From: Candolleomyces eurysporus
Lineage: Eukaryota; Basidiomycota; Agaricomycetes; Agaricales; Psathyrellaceae
Direction of reading: 5' to 3'
Length of the DNA stretch: 64,000 nt
Assembly: GCA_027579435.1 (NCBI GenBank)
Contig: JANBPK010000706.1
Coordinates: forward strand, 62,001 to 126,000
In this document: positions 10,470 to 21,352 of the stretch, in pieces
Layout of the letters: every line of letters begins with the position of its first letter
Position numbering within the stretch: the first letter of the stretch is position 1
Program-made: the position numbers and the translations under genes
The notes under the pieces: model-generated
What the model was told of the DNA's origin: nothing
What the model saw: the letters and a program-made list of their open reading frames with translations, nothing else
Databases searched by the model: none

Positions 10470-11571
10470 ATGGCCGAACCAGTTATCGAAGTGAAATCCT
10501 CAGAACAGTTCCGGCAGGTCCTGAGCCAAGATCTGCACAGGGTGTCCGTTATCAACTTCTGGGCGGCGTTTGCGGAACCGTGCAAGCAGATGGATGAGGT
10601 ATTCAAAGAGCTGGCGAGGAATTATAGCGCAGGGTTGTTCCTATCCGTATGCGCCATTTATCCATCCATTTGTCAGTAGACTTGGGCCGGCTCTAACCAT
10701 TCTCTTGATATGTAGGTGGACGCAGAAGAGCAACCCGATATATCAGATTCGTTTGACATCGGGGTTGTTCCTTCGTTTATCGTCCTTCGCGTACGTCTCT
10801 CCTTCCTACCCGTCTTTCGTTCAACACTCAACGGCTACCTCCAAACCAGGGCCACACACTCCTTAGCCGAATTGACGGCGCGAATGTCCCCGCCCTCTCC
10901 AATGCTGTCGCCAAGAATGTTGCTACACCCTCCGACATGGCAAGTACAAACCAGGCGTCGGTTGCTCCTCCCTTATCGTACGTCCTCTTGCCACTACTTC
11001 CGCCATACCACTAACCTCAATCCTCCTCCCTCGCATCCTCCTTTTCTCCACTCGTCCTCACTATACCAGCTGCACCGCACCCCAAGGAGAGACCCCCGAG
11101 CAACTCGTGCAGCGGCTACACGGATTGATAAAGCAGAGTAAGGTTGTACTCTTCATGAAAGGCTCTCCAGACGAACCCCAGTGCGGGTTCTCGAGGAAGA
11201 TCGTGGAGCTCCTCAGAGACCAGAAGGTGGGGTTTACGAGTTTTGATATTTTGACGGATGAGAGTGTAAGGCAAGGTGAGTATTGCCTTATTTGATTCTG
11301 TATCCCCTTTCGACATCGGTTTCTCCCTGCCACCCTTTCTTGTGGTCTTGGTCGTCCTCTGCTCCCCCTACTGCTACCACTGTTTTTGGAGGATCGGCGA
11401 CGTGATCCGCTGACGATTCGATATATCACTCACTTTGTAGGGTTGAAGATACTCAACGATTGGCCGACATACCCCCAGCTCATCATTAACGGAGAGCTTG
11501 TAGGTGGGTTGGATATTGTACAAGAGATGATCGATAATGGGGAGTTGGCTGAACTGCTTAACGGTGCTTGA
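10470..11571 (+). CDS. Monothiol glutaredoxin, Grx3/4 (PICOT) type, copy 2
   Basis: Five exons close in frame (10470-10646, 10716-10790, 10850-10977, 11070-11275, 11441-11571), giving 238 residues. The thioredoxin-like domain keeps WAAFAEPC and the glutaredoxin domain keeps the CGFS site, WPTYPQL and [10 protein letters not shown]. All four introns sit at the same codon and phase as in copy 1; exons differ by only a few codons in the linker. Both copies are intact and should be functional in iron-sulfur cluster handling (family knowledge). Differences cluster in the linker and around the thioredoxin domain, so some division of labour is possible but unproven. Confidence 0.95.
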
Positions 11572-12045
11572 TCTTTCCCCTCTTCTTCTTACTAAACCTA
11601 TCGCTTCCTTTTTGTTGTCCCTGGTTTTTTCTTTGTCTAGTTGCCGCCGCTGCTACTTACTGGTTACGATTACTTTGGCGAGTCTTTCTTCGAGTCAGTT
11701 CACTGTCTCGCTTACCCTCTCTCTATCTCTCTCGTTCTCGTGTATCATTGTAATAAACCATGTTTACCGATACCTTGGTCGATGACCGATCTCCGCTTTC
11801 AGTACTACGGCTAGCAGTTTGGATAGGTCACAACGAACATTGTCGACATATCTCGGTGTAAGCATTGATACGACATGTGGTAGACGTATCGAAATTTCCA
11901 ACAATACTAAGGCCAACAAATCAAAGGATCCTACATGATAGCTCCAATGATCACCTCAGTGTGGCAGAACGCTGGGATAGCATACGAGCTCAGATTGAAT
12001 CCTCGCAGGAAATAAAACTATATCCTTACCTTCTGAAACGCTTCC
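11572..12045. other. Intergenic, no gene seen
   Basis: T- and C-rich 3' flank of glutaredoxin 2 meeting the 3' end of the next minus-strand gene. No further feature seen. Confidence 0.5.
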
Positions 12046-12501
12046 TCACTCATCGAATTCTTCTCCAGAAAGCTCTGACACAGAGTCATAACCCTCTTCG
12101 TCTTCAGCCGCCCTGGGGGCACCCCGAGGCCTCATGCGGAGCGGCTTTTGAGGGCTCACATTGACAGTACCATCCCGATAGATATGAACTCGGTTGGCTC
12201 TGCGGTTGTACCGAACCGTGATGTGTTCGCGAGGGTCGTTAGTAGTGGTGTGCCACCACACCCTCCCGGTCGTGCCAGGGGGCGCTGGAGCACTAGTTGA
12301 AGTAATCAAAAAGTCGAGTTAGGATTGGCAGGCAACGGAAAAAAAAAAGTGGAAGAATAGACCGACGTACGAGTAGACGATCGCCTCGGTTGAGGAGGTC
12401 AAGGCTGGGTGCTTCCAAGCTGCCTCGCAGAATTGCCTGATCTGAGGCTGCTCAGCTGGTCTAAGGGTCGCAGGGTTGAATGTCACTCTCAAGGCCGACA
12501 T
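12046..12501 (-). CDS. Small unknown protein
   Basis: Two exons close in frame: 12501-12371 and 12292-12046, with a 78-nt intron, giving 125 residues. The first exon begins MSALRVTFNPATLRP. The second is rich in arginine and aromatic residues (RVWWHTTTNDPREHITVRYN, RVHIYRDGTVNV) and ends in an acidic tail (DEEGYDSVSELSGEEFDE). No signal peptide or membrane segment. I do not recognise a family. The clean splice sites and phase make it likely to be real. Confidence 0.6.
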
Positions 12502-14340
12502 GAAAATATCAGGAAACGATGTGTGGTGGAATTGGTCTGAGTAGTGGTGTGTGAGTGGTTGATAGTCCGGGGGATCGCGTAGTAGGTGGCTCCTTTATAG
12601 CTCCGGCGTGGCGAAAAGGAGTAGGTTACTCATATTTGTGTGTTCTCGGAGCCCAAAGGAACAATAGGGCAGAGGTCAGCTGGGGTACCCTCTGCCAGGC
12701 TCTTATCATTGATTCTAAGGTTCGCACACAAATCGAAAGAAGATACGGTCAGCTGTTGTAAACGAGGCATCGATTTCCTACTATCTGTCAAGTAAGCTTT
12801 CTCGTATACGAGCTCTAACGGGATAGGCCATCGTTCTTGTCCTTCACAGAAATCTTGTTTGACGTTCTCTGCCTCGGAGGATAATCGTCTCCGAAACAAG
12901 GAGCAGAGGTCAGCCGTGTAGCGTGCGTGTCTAAGGGGAACGTCCCTCTCATTTAAACTCATAGCTCGCACTGAAAATGAGGAAGCCAAAGTCAGCTGCT
13001 GAACACGAAGTTTCTATGTCCTACGCACCGCCGATTAAGTCCCCCATACCTTAAGGATGAAGCTTATCGGTAAAATTCTCAAGCTGACTGCTAACTACCT
13101 TCATTGGACAGAGCCTGACCTGACCATGGGTGGTCCCGTAGCTCAAACCCTATTGATGTCAGGGACTTGCCGATGCGAAACTTTTCGAAGCGCCCAAAAC
13201 CGTTAATTATAAGCGGCCCGGGAGCGAATTCCGGTACAGCATAGAATTTTGGGGTATCCTCATGGCCCACTCCGTCTTTGTCTCCCTCATTATTTAAAAA
13301 TTCCGATACATCTCGGGACGGCCCTTTGAATAGGCGGTTGCCTCGAGTGAAGAGCGCAGAGCTCGGTGCGTGCAAGCCCCTTGACAAATTCGAGTGGTCT
13401 CCCAAGGTCATGGTCAGGGCTGGGGATGGTGTGAGTTCGTGGGTGTATGCCGGGGACCAACAATAACCTTATGCATGCACTCCAGAGCTTCGGTGTAGTC
13501 CCCAGCAGACTCTTGGAGCACGATGACGCGGCTCTGCGAGGAGGACGGCATCGGTCCAGTATTGCAAGCATGCGACCGTTGTTTCACGTCGGAAGATCGC
13601 GGAGCAAGTTATGATTACCAAGTGTTTTTTTTGACTAGCAATCATGGCGTTGTGCTTGTCCCAAGCTTGCCCTTGATCATATGACTTTTCCGAGTATCTC
13701 TGTTCGACGTCCAAGCCATCTAGCATACCAGGAGTAGTGACCACAGATCGAGACAAAATGGATGTAAATTGCATTGTAATTATTCAAGATGAATCTAGGA
13801 CTGGGATTTCTGGTAATACACTTATGTGCGGTTCCTCCGCGCCCTGTTGACCAACTGGTCAAATTTTAAATTTGCCACCTCGGCTTCGTCTGGAGAGACA
13901 CCCCCGCCGCGCCGTCGGAGTGGCCAGAACACCCCTGGAGCAACTGACGTAGCCGATCCCAAACAACGAAGCATAGTCCGGCTCCAAACTCTACAAGCTT
14001 TTTTGCNAGCGATACCAGGGGCACTAAAAATAAGCATAAACGCATAAAAGAGAAGCAAATTTCAGTCAATCAAGTGGTGTTCGGAAGCTCGGAGGATATT
14101 GATCGTAATGGTGAAGTGAATGAACGCACTGAATGGTGAACCAAGCAGAACAAACTCCAGAGGGAAGCGCTAGATAGACGCGGGATGGCCGACGACATCC
14201 ACCAATGGATGCCAGCTGGTGTAGGAACGACGTTGAAGCGAGAAATGTCTTCAAGCTCTGAGTTTGTGAATATTAATGGGAGATAGGTCAGAAGTTGGTC
14301 GAGGCCTTCAGAGTATGAGAATTGGTTCTCTGAGACTCCT
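12502..14340. other. Gene-poor stretch with a diverged direct repeat
   Basis: Holds minus-strand frames at 12989-12630 and 13411-13091 without recognised motifs, and a diverged direct repeat (see 12655-13015). A single N lies at 14007. Part of 14254-14066 (minus) could be a last exon of the NACHT gene, as an acceptor-like CAG precedes an open stretch, but this is speculative. Confidence 0.4.
12655..13015. repeat. Diverged direct repeat, two copies about 240 bp apart
   Basis: Copy one (about 12655-12780) and copy two (about 12893-13015) share, in the same order, an AGAGGTCAGC block, an ATTnnAACTC/ATTCTAAGG-like block, GTTCGCAC or GCTCGCAC, and GTCAGCTGTTG or GTCAGCTGCTG. On the minus strand the two copies encode related segments (SSFDLCANLRIND with ADLC; SSFSVRAMSLNE with ADLC), hinting at an old repeated protein segment, possibly a pseudogene. 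Confidence 0.4.
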
Positions 14341-15944
14341 TCAATAGCATAGCATTAGCATCAGATTCACCTTTTGAAAAGCTGAGGCAAACATATCAAA
14401 CTCACTTGTACATGCGCGAAAGAATCGGCCCCAGATGAATAGGCCAATTTCACTCTCTCCAACATACAAGTCCCCACAACGGTGAGGGTCGCCGAGGAAG
14501 TCGAAAAAAGATCTGTGGTAGAAGCTATATGGAGTCGTAGCCTGCATGCTGGAAGGTGGGGTCCGAATCAATGAGTGAAGGTTTCCCAGTAAGTGCTCCG
14601 CTTCGCTGCTCCCCGGGTCTGTTTGTAGAAGGATATTTGCGTCCAAAGCAGAGTGCGGTGCCGAAGCATAAATTCTGTCGATACCGTAGATCCACAGCAC
14701 CGAAAGCTTCGGATTTGGACTCGTCTCGAGGATGTGCGAATACAGTATGTCCAGCTGTTCAAGTGGATTCGTTGAAGAACCCGGCGTGGCTCGTGCTCCC
14801 ACCTCCAATATAGCCTTGAGTGAATCTTCTGGAGGTTCTTGATGAACCGCGTCAAGAAACCGGATAACGGTCGCGGCGTAAATGAATTGCCGCGACGCAA
14901 TCATCACCAAGGTTTGAACGGTACCTGGAGGCGGCCATGAAGAGGGAAGGTTGTAACGACGGCGAATCCGGCTGAACTGGGAGTCCAGGAATAGGGTAAT
15001 GTCGGCTTCAACGTTATAGTCTTCGTACAGATCGACTTTCTGGGCGAAAGAGGCAGGGCTATTTTTTGAATCGAAGAATTCGCGGAACACGCGCTCCGGG
15101 CGGCTAGCAACGAGTATACGAAAGGGAAAGGTCGGGTCCGACGCTGCTTGGTGCAGAACTTGGAGGATCTCTAACTGGTCTTGTTCTTTCGTTCGTGTGG
15201 GCTTGTTCCGTGATCCAGCAGTGGTGCTATCGTGATTTTGCTCGACCCCGCACTCGTCTAGGCCGTCGACGATAATGACCCCCCGCAATTCGGCATTGGA
15301 ACCAGCCGCGACCTCTCGCAGTGGTGCCAGGACAAGGGTCTCCATCTGGACACGAAGATTCCTCTTGAAGACGATGGTGTCAGCTTCGATAGCCGCTGCG
15401 ACTGCATCCTTCAAGTCTTGTCGGTGCTGCGCCAGCTGGTGGGCAATGGTTGTGACAAAGGCCGTCTTCGTCCTGCGTCCTATGGACCCGGTAGACGAAA
15501 AGAAGAAACAGGCGACAGGGAATCCATTTTGCTTGCATCGCTCTGTGAGAGAGCCCATGACGGCGGTTTTGCCTGTGCCTGCAGGCCCAGTGACCCACTT
15601 CATCTTGCGGGGGCTGTCCGGCGACGGAGACTGAGCGTCTCCGTGCTCGATCCAGCTGTAGAGGTCGTCTTGTACGGCGACTCTGGTTTCTGGGTGGCAT
15701 TTTGGCGCATCGCAGCGCTCAGCGGAGTCGTCCAATGCCTCTGGTGCGATGAAGGCCTCAAGCTCTGTAAATCGTAGTAAACGAGTATGAGTCAGAGTCT
15801 TCAGACCGTATGTCTACAGCAATGAGAAGAGACCGACTGACTTTCGAGTGGATCATTTCCTGAGCGGGACGATATACTTGTTACAATATTAACTTTTTCG
15901 ACTTGAAGGCCCTGCGAGTGGTTGAAGTATCCGATGTTTGCCAT
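14341..15944 (-). CDS. NACHT-domain STAND NTPase (NLR-like), short form
   Basis: Exon 1 is 15944-15842 and exon 2 is 15764-14341, in phase, giving 508 residues. The first 34 residues (MANIGYFNHSQGLQVEK...) form a short tail like those in front of NACHT domains in mushrooms. Next comes the SAERCDAPKCHPETR linker. Walker A is GPAGTGKTA (about residue 94), Walker B GVIIVDGLDEC (about 197), sensor-like RILVASRPE (about 245), then a winged-helix-like part ending SFYHRSFFDFL. STAND NTPases of this kind are intracellular sensors that oligomerise on nucleotide exchange; fungal members act in self/non-self recognition (family knowledge). No WD40, ankyrin or TPR repeats follow. The frame ends soon after an AAAG|GTGAAT donor-like site, so a further 3' exon may exist. 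Confidence 0.85.
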
Positions 15945-16591
15945 TGTGAGGGAAGGGACGAAACTGTGAATGCGCCCGTGCTAGGCCACATGTGATATGT
16001 TTGGAATCTGTTTGTCGGGCGCTTAATAATGCTAGTCGGATGATCATGCCCTTTCCAAAATCCTTTAATTCAGGTCGAGGCTTGGAAATGCACACATGCT
16101 GCACTGCGTACAGCCAGAGCAGCCATTCTAGGGTTTTCTTGGGCCCTATTGCACCACCCGACGGATTCATTGGATATCTCCAAATTTCGACGGTTCCTCA
16201 TGGATCCAAGGTATGCTCAACACAGTGACACGAATGGACCGCCTGCTGACCTTGTGCAGTCTACCGTTGAATACTTTCTGCCCTAGAAAACCCAAGCTTC
16301 AGATTCGGGTTGAGCCGACCCAAAGGGTTCAGACAAAGAAAATTTGCAGGAGAAAGGGTCTTCCCGGTTGGCACTATTCAATCCGCTGTCGAGGAAGGTT
16401 TAATACTTTAATGACAGTATACACACGGAATTCCGTTATCTATCTATATTATCTCTTCTGTCATCCTTTTGGACTTTTCCCTTGCCCAATTGAATCTCGT
16501 CCGACATTCTCTTTTGGCATCACGAAAATTCGAGCGCCTTTGAGGCGGCTACATGTACAACATGTAGGGCAACATGACAAATGGTGCCAAG
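15945..16591. other. Intergenic, no gene seen
   Basis: 5' flank of the NACHT gene and upstream flank of the tRNA. Open frames here are short and unsupported. Confidence 0.5.
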
Positions 16592-16689
16592 GTCACTTTG
16601 CCGGAGTGGTTAACGGGATCGCCTGCTACCTCTGTGTAGTCGATAGCGGTTGCTCTTTGAGCGCGTGTGTTCGAATCGCACAGGTGACG
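16592..16689 (+). tRNA. tRNA-Ser(GCT) with intron
   Basis: A class II tRNA folds cleanly. The acceptor stem GTCACTT pairs with AGGTGAC at 16682-16688, discriminator G at 16689. The D-arm contains GAGTGGTTAAC. The anticodon stem is ATCGC/GCGGT with loop CTGCTA...A and anticodon GCT at 16625-16627. A 16-nt intron (16629-16644) sits one base 3' of the anticodon, the canonical place. The long variable arm GCTC-TTT-GAGC is typical of serine tRNA. The T-arm is GTGTG-TTCGAAT-CGCAC. It reads AGC/AGU codons. Confidence 0.93.
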
Positions 16690-16690
16690 C

Positions 16691-16696
16691 TTTTTT
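16691..16696 (+). terminator. Pol III T-run terminator of the tRNA
   Basis: Six consecutive T residues begin two bases after the mature 3' end, the normal RNA polymerase III stop signal. Confidence 0.8.
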
Positions 16697-17062
16697 GTTT
16701 GATGTTTCTTCCTTTTTTTTTTNCTTTCCACTAAACCGCCAGGGCGCATAGTGAAGTTCTTTCTCTACCTCTTTCACGCGAAATGACTGCTGTAAGCAGC
16801 CTTGCGTTAAAGCATCCGCACGAGTCGCTGGGTGCAATTTCAGCGGACGTTCCCTTTTTTGAATAGTGCAATACAGCGGTAAACAGATCAATTCCCCCTT
16901 GTCTGGACGAGACGCGACCTGACCCATCAACCCAACCAATCAACCAGAGGTTCAACTCTGCTTTACGATTTCTTTCTGTTCCTGTTTGGACATACCTTTC
17001 CACCTATCTATTGCTTTTGTTCTATTTATCTCATGAACCTATAGAGATTGACGACCACCCCA
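16697..17062. other. 5' flank of the SAM-domain gene
   Basis: Pyrimidine-rich upstream sequence, with one N at 16723 in a T-run. No gene seen. Confidence 0.5.
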
Positions 17063-20000
17063 ATGATGAGCTCTTCTCCCCCGTCGTCGCCGTCGTCGAT
17101 GGCAGCGATTAGTCCTGCTTTACCACCACTTCCACCTCCACACGATTCGAATTCGCTCAATGGGTCGAGCACCAGTGGGGAACTGAGGAGTGCGAGTCCT
17201 ACGAAAGAGTCGTGGGCCGCCAACGCTACAACTACCTCGGCTCCCCATCCTGCTCCCCGTCCCCTCCGACATTCTTCCAGTACCACATTTCCCGCCACGA
17301 GCTCGAGGAGCTCGAGTCGCACTTCCAGTCCTACAAAGGGGGATTATCTCAGCGAGAGTCGCTCGAGAAAGTCGTCTTTTACTTCTTCGCTCTCATCGTC
17401 GACGTCATCATCCACAAATACGACCCCCGCATCTCCCCCACCCCCTCCAAGCCCCTCCTTCCCCCNTTGCACCACCTCCGGTCAAACCCAACGCGCACCC
17501 TTACGCTATCAAAACCACTTCCACTGCTCTCCTCTCCAGGACGAGTTCGAGCCCGTTGCATTCGGGGTTGGGTTACCAGCATTGGTACGCTCCTCCATCA
17601 CCTTCGCCTACCTCGAGCACCAGCAGCATGAGCAGCGAGGGGNAGTGCGCCCCCGAGCCCNGAGCAAGAGGTCCAGTTGGAACGGGGGTTTTCCCAGGGT
17701 GTCGGAGGTGGAGGGCCGGCATCGGTACAGCAGGAGCATGAACGATGCTCCGCCCAGGGCTCTTCCGGTTCCTCCGAATATGGACCCTGCGTTCGCTGCA
17801 GTCGCCAATGGGCATGGGCATGGAAGAGCCTCGAGTGTGTCGCCGAAAAAAGCCGGGTTCATGCAACTTCAGCCTGACGAGTACGATCCGGATGGGAGGA
17901 CACCGCGGCAGAGTGTTGGGGATCCTACTACCATCAATGCGAGGACGAGGAGGTCAGAGACCTTGCCCCCGTCTATGCCCCAACCCCAATTCGACTTGCA
18001 CTTCCCGACGCAGAAAGATGGTGCTGAAGACCCGAAGACATGGACCCCTACCCAGGTGGCTACATACCTCGAGAGTGCTCTTGATCATGTGGAAGAGAGG
18101 GATGAAATTGTGAGGGCTGTGAAAGAGAAGAGGATCAATGGGAGGGCGTTTTTGAGATTGAACGACAGGGTGTTGAGTGATGAGTACGTATCCGTTTCTC
18201 TCGTTCTATTCTATCCTATCCACGAATCCATCACTGATCAACACACCCATCTAGATACGCCATCGATCCCCATCTCATCGCACCCCTCCTCTCTGCCTCC
18301 CGCACTCTCCGTCAAGCCACACTCAAAGGGCGGATATTCGGAACTCAGCCTCGTACCTCCGCCTCTGACTACGTCAATAATCCCGTCCCACGGACCCGCT
18401 CAGACCCCCCATCTGACCCCGAAGATCTCGACCTATTTTCTCCTCACCCAACCCGAGGAACCGCGAGTGGCTTCTCTCTACTTAATGGGAACTCCAATGG
18501 CAAAGTGAGAGGCATGATCGCTTCTCTCGAACGCTCCTCTTCTTCCAGTGGCAGTGAGCACGAGTTGTCCGACGAAGGGAGTGCAAGCGGTAGGAGTAGC
18601 AGGAGTGTTTCGCCTGTGAAAGGCGGGAGAGAGAGGGAGAGGACGTCCAGCACTGCGAGTACAAGTCGAGGCCTTCCCCCGCGAGGGAGAGTTGGGGATT
18701 TGTTTGGAACCCATGCTCTAGGAGGTAGTGCGCCCGTGTCAAGGTCGCCTGAGAGGCAGTCGCAACAAGAAGGCGAGGTTACCGTCCGAGGACGCCAGGA
18801 TTACAATAATCACAATCAACCGGTTCACCATCCTCCGTTGCCCCAGTTACCGTCCAATGGACAAGCTCACCCCCCCCTTACCGGCCAATAGGAACAAAGA
18901 ACTACCTCGGCTTCTACCCCTCCCACCTGCTCCTCCGCCTCCGCCTTCCTATCCCCAACATCCACACCCACATCCCTCGAAACACCATCATTTCAATTCT
19001 AACGGGACCCCAGTTCATGGCTTAACGCCGGCGCATACCGGTGTAGCTTACCCACTCCCTGCGAGCCCCGATATCCACTTGAGGGCACAAAGCACCGGGA
19101 GCGTTGGGAGCGTCGGAAGTAACAGCAGTGGGAAGAGGAGGGATAGGTTGTTGCCTGTTCCACCTGGAGTTGTACCTTCCCCCGAGCCAGGTCTGGTTCG
19201 CGTGCCCGTGACCGCTGGTGCGACTGCGTTGGCTGACGAAGATGGGGTCAAGATGCACCATCCCAGACCGAGGAGAGGCGGGCCGCCTGAGCTCGTTGCG
19301 CGCCGTGCGCCTCTCGCTCAAGAAGACGAACTCACCATGGAAGAGTTGCTAGAAAAAGGAGGAGGTGGCGTGGAAGCGTGGGAGAAGGAGGGTGGTCCCG
19401 GGGAGAGGGAGACTGTCAAAAGGATCCCGTCTGGACCGAGCGTGCCTCCTGCTGCGACTGCGGGCCCTAACGACGCCGCCGCGGAAGCGGATGGAGAAGA
19501 CCCAGACAAAACGCTCGAGTCCATCTCATCCTCTGACAGCTTCGTCATCGGACGTACGGGGAGGCGGAAGAGGGGTCTCAGACCTAAATCCCACCTTTCT
19601 GTCAAGGGCGATCCCAGCGCCGAGGCCGAAGCGGAAAAGGAGACCAAAAGCATCGGAGCGAGAGCGTTGAACGAGCTGTTCGTTCCCCCTTCTACATCAT
19701 CACCATCGGTGGCGAAGAGACACTCTAGGGACGCAGGGTCGCAGACTGATGACGAGGACGATGACTTCAAATCGGCCTCATCCCACCTCAACGGTGGATC
19801 AGAGCTTGTTCTCAACAACCTGAGCCCGTCCTCTTCTCGAGATCAGGAACACGACCAGAAGCAACGGGAATTGGGTGAATGGGAAGGCAGATTGAGTGAG
19901 CGAGAACGTGAACTTTCGCAGAGGGAAGAGGAGGTGAGGAGGAGGGAGAGGGACGTCCGGATCCGGGAGGTGGAGGTTTCGTTGAAAGAGGAGGACGTCG

Positions 20001-20879
20001 GGCAGAGNAGAGGGGGACATCGGCCGGAAGGAATCCGAGCTCGGAGAACAAGAGCGATCAGTCCTCGAAGAGCTGGATACTACGATTTTGAGCCTGGAGA
20101 AGAGGGAGCAAGAGCTGGATGAGCGTGAGGCGAGTCTTCAAGAGAGGGTGAAGGAGGTGGAGGTCAGAGAGGGCGCTGCTGCCACCGGGCCGAAGGACAC
20201 GGACTCTCACTCTTTGGAGCAGTTGGAGGCTAGGGAACGAGACCTCAACGACAAAGAGCAGTCTCTGAACTCGAAAGAGCAAACTCTGAACACCAAAGAG
20301 CAGAGTATCGATGACAAGGAGCAGTCTCTGAACGCCAAGGAACATACCCTGTCCACCAAGGAACAAGATCTCTTCACCCAAGCCCAAACCCTTACCGCCA
20401 AAGAAACCGACCTCAGCACTCTCCAGCGGTCCCTCGTCCAGCGGGAAGAAGAGCTAAGAAAGAGAGAGACGACGGTTAACCTGGCCGCTAGGTTGGTGAG
20501 GAGGGTCGTGGGAAAGGTCGTGGGCGATAGTGCTGCTGGCAAGGTGTTTGGAGGGTTGGGGGTCGAACCTGTTTCGTCCTCCCCCTCTTCCTCTGCATCC
20601 TCATCAAGCTCATCTTCGTCACCGTCCTCTTCATCCACGTCGTCAGCGAATGCAACTCTCGCTCCCCGCGCAAACACAAGACCCTACTGGCTTCCTGGCT
20701 TCCTATCCGACTCTCTCTTCCCTGCGATCTCGCCTGCACGTACGTCCTACTTTGTCCTGCTTGGGATCAGCGTGTGTGCTGTTGTGTTGAGGGTGCTTGT
20801 GAGGAGGGTTGTTGTGGGTGGAGTTGTTAAGGTTGGGGGAAGGTTGGCTGGGGGTGGACCCGGTGCAGTGCGGAGGTGA
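17063..20879 (+). CDS. SAM-domain, coiled-coil protein with membrane tail
   Basis: Exons 17063-18183 and 18255-20879 (71-nt intron within the SAM domain). The N-terminus is Ser/Pro-rich with SPTK motifs. A sterile alpha motif-like domain follows (WTPTQVATYLESALD ... RAFLRLNDRVLSDEYAI, roughly residues 325-400). Then come a long basic/Ser-rich region and Pro-rich stretches, a charged coiled coil, a run of seven-residue repeats (20240-20370), and a single C-terminal hydrophobic segment (SYFVLLGISVCAVVLRVLV) close to the end, suggesting a tail anchor. SAM domains mediate polymer or partner binding (family knowledge); the exact role is unknown. The frame is broken by Ns at 17466, 17643, 17661 and 20008 and by a C7 run near 18868; in each case the coding pattern resumes in another frame, so I treat these as base-count errors. 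Confidence 0.75.
20240..20370 (+). repeat. 21-bp coding repeat (heptad units)
   Basis: Within the SAM-domain gene the protein repeats a seven-residue unit of the form KEQSLNS, KEQTLNT, KEQSIDD, KEQSLNA, KEHTLST. At DNA level this is a 21-bp imperfect tandem repeat. It would extend the coiled coil in exact heptads. Confidence 0.75.
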
Positions 20880-21352
20880 ACTGGAGAATTGAAATGAGTG
20901 CGAATGATTGATGTTTTTGCGATACCCGAACTTAGGCCTGCTTTTACTAGCTTGCTTTTCTATACCTGCTATCTATCTTTACGACCCCTTTTACGACCTT
21001 CGCTACGACTACGGTTACGATTACGACTACTGCGATGCCCCCGACTCCCCTACTCACCTTTTCTGACGTTTTGTCAATTTTGTTCTTGGTACTGACGCGA
21101 TTGAATTTGGTTGTTCATTTCGGTTTTTGTTGTTGAGATATGCTCTCCGACATATACCTGCTACTTACATCGTGCTTACTGTCTGTTTGAATGGAAATTT
21201 CTTGTGATCTCAATTTTGCGAGAGGCGATGAATAGCGAGTCTCCTCATCGGCGAAAGTTGAAGCATCGGAATTGAGTGAGGAGGTGAGAGCGCGATGATG
21301 GCAAGGGGGCAATCACTCTTTTCCTCTTACCACCACCAGCACCGTTGCAGCC
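20880..21352. other. Intergenic with TACGAY-rich tract
   Basis: Between the SAM-domain gene and pop4. Around 20980-21035 the sequence repeats TACGAC/TACGAT-like units (simple-sequence tract). Nothing else seen. Confidence 0.5.

Noticed and set aside
15889..16170. Minus frame of 93 codons upstream of the NACHT gene
   Set aside because: The true first exon of the NACHT gene (15944-15842) occupies this place in a different frame with good splice signals.
17212..17631. Plus frame of 139 codons within the SAM-domain gene, containing HISRHELEELESHF
   Set aside because: It overlaps the Ser/Pro-rich N-terminus of the long frame, has no splice path into the SAM domain, and crosses an N; treated as a shadow.
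20207..20677. Minus frame of 156 codons
   Set aside because: Antisense of the heptad-repeat coding region; its composition is explained by the repeat.
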